Positions 9,055 through 11,073 of a stretch of DNA of 11,073 nucleotides are shown piece after piece. The DNA is from Flavobacteriales bacterium. Lineage in GTDB: Bacteria; Bacteroidota; Bacteroidia; Flavobacteriales_F; PHOS-HE28. Position 1 is the first letter of the stretch. Every line of letters starts with the position of its first letter. Position numbers and translations under genes: made by a program. The stretch covers positions 1 through 11,073 of the forward strand of contig JADJDP010000049.1 of assembly GCA_016702645.1 (NCBI GenBank). The letters are read 5' to 3'. A model generated the notes under the pieces. The model searched no databases and had not been told where the DNA came from. It worked only from the letters and a program-made list of their open reading frames with translations.

Positions 9055-9091
9055 CGGATACGTTGCGGATATTCCCGGATATTCTCGGATA
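9055..9091. repeat. Four CGGATA boxes spaced by 10-11 bases
   Basis: CGGATA occurs at 9055-9060, 9066-9071, 9076-9081 and 9086-9091, start to start 11, 10 and 10 bases. The last three are CGGATAT. Spacing close to one DNA helical turn would place all boxes on one face of the helix. They end 26 bases before the phosphoesterase start codon. This could be an operator array or simply a degenerate 10-base tandem repeat. Confidence 0.55.
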
Positions 9092-9104
9092 TCCACCGAT
9101 GCTG

Positions 9105-9112
9105 GACCTTTG
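9105..9112 (+). promoter_or_regulatory. Possible -7 element upstream of the 2H phosphoesterase gene
   Basis: GACCTTTG has one mismatch from TAnnTTTG and ends 5 bases before the ATG at 9118. If used, transcription would begin at or next to the start codon, giving a leaderless or nearly leaderless mRNA. No good TTTG -33 box is present at the expected spacing. Confidence 0.3.
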
Positions 9113-9117
9113 GCCCG

Positions 9118-9663
9118 ATGCCGCTCCACCGCTTCCTCTTCACCATCCTTCCCTCCTCGGCGCTTTCCGCCGAGGTTGACCGGCTGAAAGCCTTGGTGCA
9201 TGAGCGTGTCGGCTCCTTCAGCGGCCGCAACACCGTTCCGCACATCACGCTCTTCTTCGCCGATCTGCCATTGGAATGTGAAGGCGACATCTGCGGAGGT
9301 ATCGCACGCGGTGTGATCGGTCACAAAGGCTTCCTGCTGCGCTACAACGGCATCACGCATTTCCCCGACAAGCGCACCATCTTCATCGTTCCCGTGGAGA
9401 AGGACGCCATAGCCACCGTGCGCACGCCGATCGTCACAGCGTTGAAGGCCAACGACACCTTGCGCGAGGCCATCCGCGAGACCGACCATCCGCACCTCAC
9501 CATCGCGGCCGGATTGAAGCCCGCGCAGTTCGAGCGCGCTTGGGAAAGTCTCGCACCGCATGCATGCCGAAGCGAAGAGCAGGTGACCGAAGTAGTCTTG
9601 CTCCGGCGAGAGTTGCAACCCAGTGCGCGGTATGCACATGTGCGCTCCTTCGTGCTGGAGTGA
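9118..9663 (+). CDS. 2H phosphoesterase, LigT / 2'-5' RNA ligase family
   Basis: Intact 181-residue cytosolic protein of the 2H superfamily. Members of this family act on 2',3'-cyclic phosphates or 2'-5' linkages in RNA and nucleotides. The two defining HxT motifs are present as PHITLFF (near residue 41) and HPHLTIA (near residue 124); each supplies a catalytic His and Thr. The N-terminus RFLFTILPSS and the segment ITHFPDKRTIFIVPV also fit the fold. The ATG at 9118 was chosen because the homologous reading begins there (MPLHRFLFTIL); the open frame further upstream crosses repeats. It is the only plus-strand gene in the window, divergent from the acyl-CoA dehydrogenase and convergent with the propeller gene. 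No RtcB or other RNA-repair gene is nearby, so its natural substrate is not indicated. Confidence 0.85.
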   Translation: MPLHRFLFTILPSSALSAEVDRLKALVHERVGSFSGRNTVPHITLFFADLPLECEGDICGGIARGVIGHKGFLLRYNGITHFPDKRTIFIVPVEKDAIATVRTPIVTALKANDTLREAIRETDHPHLTIAAGLKPAQFERAWESLAPHACRSEEQVTEVVLLRRELQPSARYAHVRSFVLE

Positions 9664-9740
9664 ATTCCAACACGCGGATCGGACGGTGGTCGCCGACTTC
9701 AAGGAGTTGGGTGTTTGTGCGTTGTTCATGATCCCTCGCA

Positions 9741-10859
9741 CTAGTTCCACGGCCCCTGCTTCCCCACCGGCGTGAACTGGGAGGTCTTCCGGTCGAAACG
9801 GAAGAGACCACCGAAACCGCCGAACCAGAAACGACCCTCCCGATCCTCCATCATGGATATAATGCCGCCTGAGCTCATGCCATCCTTGGGGCCGTAGTTC
9901 GTGAAGCTCGTCCCATCGTAGCGGAAAACGCCCTGGTGCTCTGCGGCGAACCAGATGTGGCCGTACCGGTCTTCATAGAACGCACCTGCTTCTATCCCTT
10001 CGATCACGCCATCCTTCGTGAAGTTGGTGAACGCCTTGGTCCCTTTCTCCGCTACGGCTGAAGGATCGAAGAGGCTCACGCCACTGAAGTTGGTGCCGAT
10101 CCACAATCTGCCCTTGCTGTCCTCCATCAATCCGGTGACGCTGTTGTCGGGTAGGCCATCTTCCACGGTGTAGTGCTTGAATGTTCTGGGAGCTCCGGTC
10201 TCCTTCGGGTCGAACAGGAAGAGCCCATCACCATCTCGCCCGAACCAGAGCTTTCCATGGCTGTCCTCCAGGATGCACGTGATGCGGGTGGGCGATAGTT
10301 GGACCAACGAGTCCACCGCCGTGGATGCTGGCAGATCGATCGTTGTGAATGTGCGGCCGTCATACGTGCAAAGGCCATTCATCGTCCCGAGCCACAACAA
10401 GCCATCGCGGCCCATGGTCATGCTCCCGATCGCGTTCTGCGGCAGGCCATCCTTCGTGGTCAACGGACTGAAGCCATGACGCGCGGAATGGCGAGCCGAG
10501 GGGTCGTACTTGAACAGCCCTTCACCATCCGTGGCACCCAGAGGATGCCGTCCGCGCCTTCCACGATCCCGTTGATGCGGCCACTGGTGATGCCTGCGCT
10601 ATCGGCGAGGTATTCCAGCGTATCGTTCGCGTAGCGGATCGTCCATGTGGTTGGTGCCGAACCACAGCGTTCCGCTCCTGTCCTCGCGCATGTGGCGTAC
10701 CCAGTGGCAGAGCTTGCCCTGGGTAGTCGAGTTTCAAGAACCACTCGGTCAGGATCGGGACCGTATCATTCATCATCAGCACCGGGCTCTTGCTGGTGGG
10801 TTGGCCGTTGCACGAGAGGAGGAGCAGCGATCCGAGGCTTGGCAAACAATGGTGCGCAT
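9741..10859 (-). CDS. Two-component-regulator propeller (Reg_prop) lipoprotein, frameshifted
   Basis: Beta-propeller protein of about 372 residues built from repeated Reg_prop blades. The repeats are easy to see: IVEGADGILWV, MTMGRDGLLWLGT, ILEDSHGKLWFGR, LMEDSKGRLWIGT, FYEDRYGHIWFAA and MMEDREGRFWFGG, most followed by a G(L/V)(F/C/S)xYD or FD strand, plus a damaged N-terminal blade (SGTLWFGTNH). That makes about seven blades, one full propeller. The N-terminus contains LGSLLLLSCNG, a lipoprotein signal with a Cys after LLLLS, so the protein is probably surface- or periplasm-anchored. There is no histidine kinase, receiver or DNA-binding domain, unlike the hybrid two-component sensors in which this domain is best known. 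The reading from 10463 to the stop is intact; three or four indels lie upstream, near 10848, 10690, 10640 and 10530. The ATG at 10859 needs one of these to be corrected. Confidence 0.85.
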
Positions 10860-10871
10860 GACTTCAGTTGG

Positions 10872-11073
10872 TTAAACGATGATCCACTTCACCAATTCCT
10901 TTTCATCCACGATCGACCACGCGTGCGGATGCCGGTTCCCGTGCTGCACGCCGCGCCCTTCGGGGTGGTGATGAATTCCGAACGCGCATTCCCCATGGCC
11001 TGCAAGGTGTCGTGGATGCGCTTCAGGCCGAAAGGCATTTAACTCTTGATAACTGTCGTCGCGGTTGGCGCGC
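10872..11073 (-). CDS. C-terminal part of a probable alpha/beta hydrolase, partial and frameshifted
   Basis: Only the last 67 or so codons lie in the window; the gene continues beyond 11073. The pieces read DDSYQEL, then in another frame PFGLKRIHDTLQAMGNARSE and FITTPKGA, then back in the first frame HGNRHPHAWSIVDEKELV, KWIIV and a TAA at 10874-10872. This layout fits the C-terminus of esterase/dienelactone-hydrolase-type alpha/beta hydrolases: an acid residue, a helix, a strand, then the catalytic His in a GH(x)nW segment, and a final helix ending in a Trp. Two indels are needed, near 11038 and 10960. The stop lies 12 bases before the start of the propeller lipoprotein gene, so the two are probably co-transcribed. 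The family call is tentative. Confidence 0.5.
   Translation of the reverse strand, partial: RANRDDSYQELNAFRPEAHPRHLAGHGECAFGIHHHPEGRGVQHGNRHPHAWSIVDEKELVKWIIV

Larger units (their letters stand above)
8688..9117. other. Divergent intergenic region rich in hairpins and short repeats
   Basis: This 430-base spacer separates the acyl-CoA dehydrogenase (minus) and the 2H phosphoesterase (plus). No convincing gene was found in it. An in-frame extension of the phosphoesterase stays open back to 8911 but runs through the repeats and has no family resemblance. The spacer holds a 23-base dispersed-type repeat, two unlike hairpins, four copies of a GACCC(C/T) hairpin in two orientations and four phased CGGATA boxes, each listed separately. 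Confidence 0.75.

Noticed and set aside
9664..9740. Bidirectional terminator between the convergent LigT-like and propeller genes
   Set aside because: No clear inverted repeat with a T-tract is visible in these 77 bases.
9741..10859. Hybrid two-component histidine kinase
   Set aside because: The reading ends directly after the last propeller blade. No HisKA, HATPase, receiver or HTH motif follows before the stop, and the downstream gene is on the opposite strand.

Overview
The window most likely comes from a GC-rich member of the Bacteroidota, probably Flavobacteriales-like. This is inferred from the hpt-adk-obg gene order, a PafA-type alkaline phosphatase, a long (about 600-residue) acyl-CoA dehydrogenase, a stand-alone two-component-regulator propeller protein, the lack of clear Shine-Dalgarno sites, and a few TAnnTTTG-like promoter elements. 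No rRNA, tRNA, transposase or CRISPR array was seen.

Layout. (a) 1-1597: no gene could be resolved. The minus strand shows short protein-like runs cut by many frame changes. (b) 1598-6361, all minus strand: a compact cluster transcribed right to left, hpt, adk, obg, a PAP2 phosphatase gene, crcB and a pafA-like phosphatase gene. hpt and adk share one base; PAP2/crcB and crcB/pafA each overlap by ATGA. hpt and adk are intact. obg, PAP2, crcB and pafA are recognisable end to end but broken by small indels. (c) 6419-8687, minus strand: a secreted Rieske protein and an acyl-CoA dehydrogenase with one frameshift. (d) 8688-9117: a divergent intergenic region packed with hairpins and short repeats. 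(e) 9118-9663, plus strand: a 2H phosphoesterase (LigT/2'-5' RNA ligase family). (f) 9741-11073, minus strand: a lipoprotein beta-propeller of the Reg_prop type and, upstream of it, the C-terminus of a probable alpha/beta hydrolase.

How the genes fit together. hpt and adk work in purine salvage and nucleotide balance, and Obg is a ribosome-associated GTPase; this is a housekeeping group. The three downstream genes form a translationally coupled membrane/phosphate group: a lipid-phosphate phosphatase, a fluoride exporter and a periplasmic phosphomonoesterase.

The indels hit essential obg as well as its neighbours and become denser toward coordinate 1, so they look like sequence errors (uncorrected long reads or a low-coverage end) rather than pseudogenes. 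I found no clear new biological system. The most unusual parts are the structured repeat region at 8748-9091 and the coupled PAP2-crcB-pafA arrangement.
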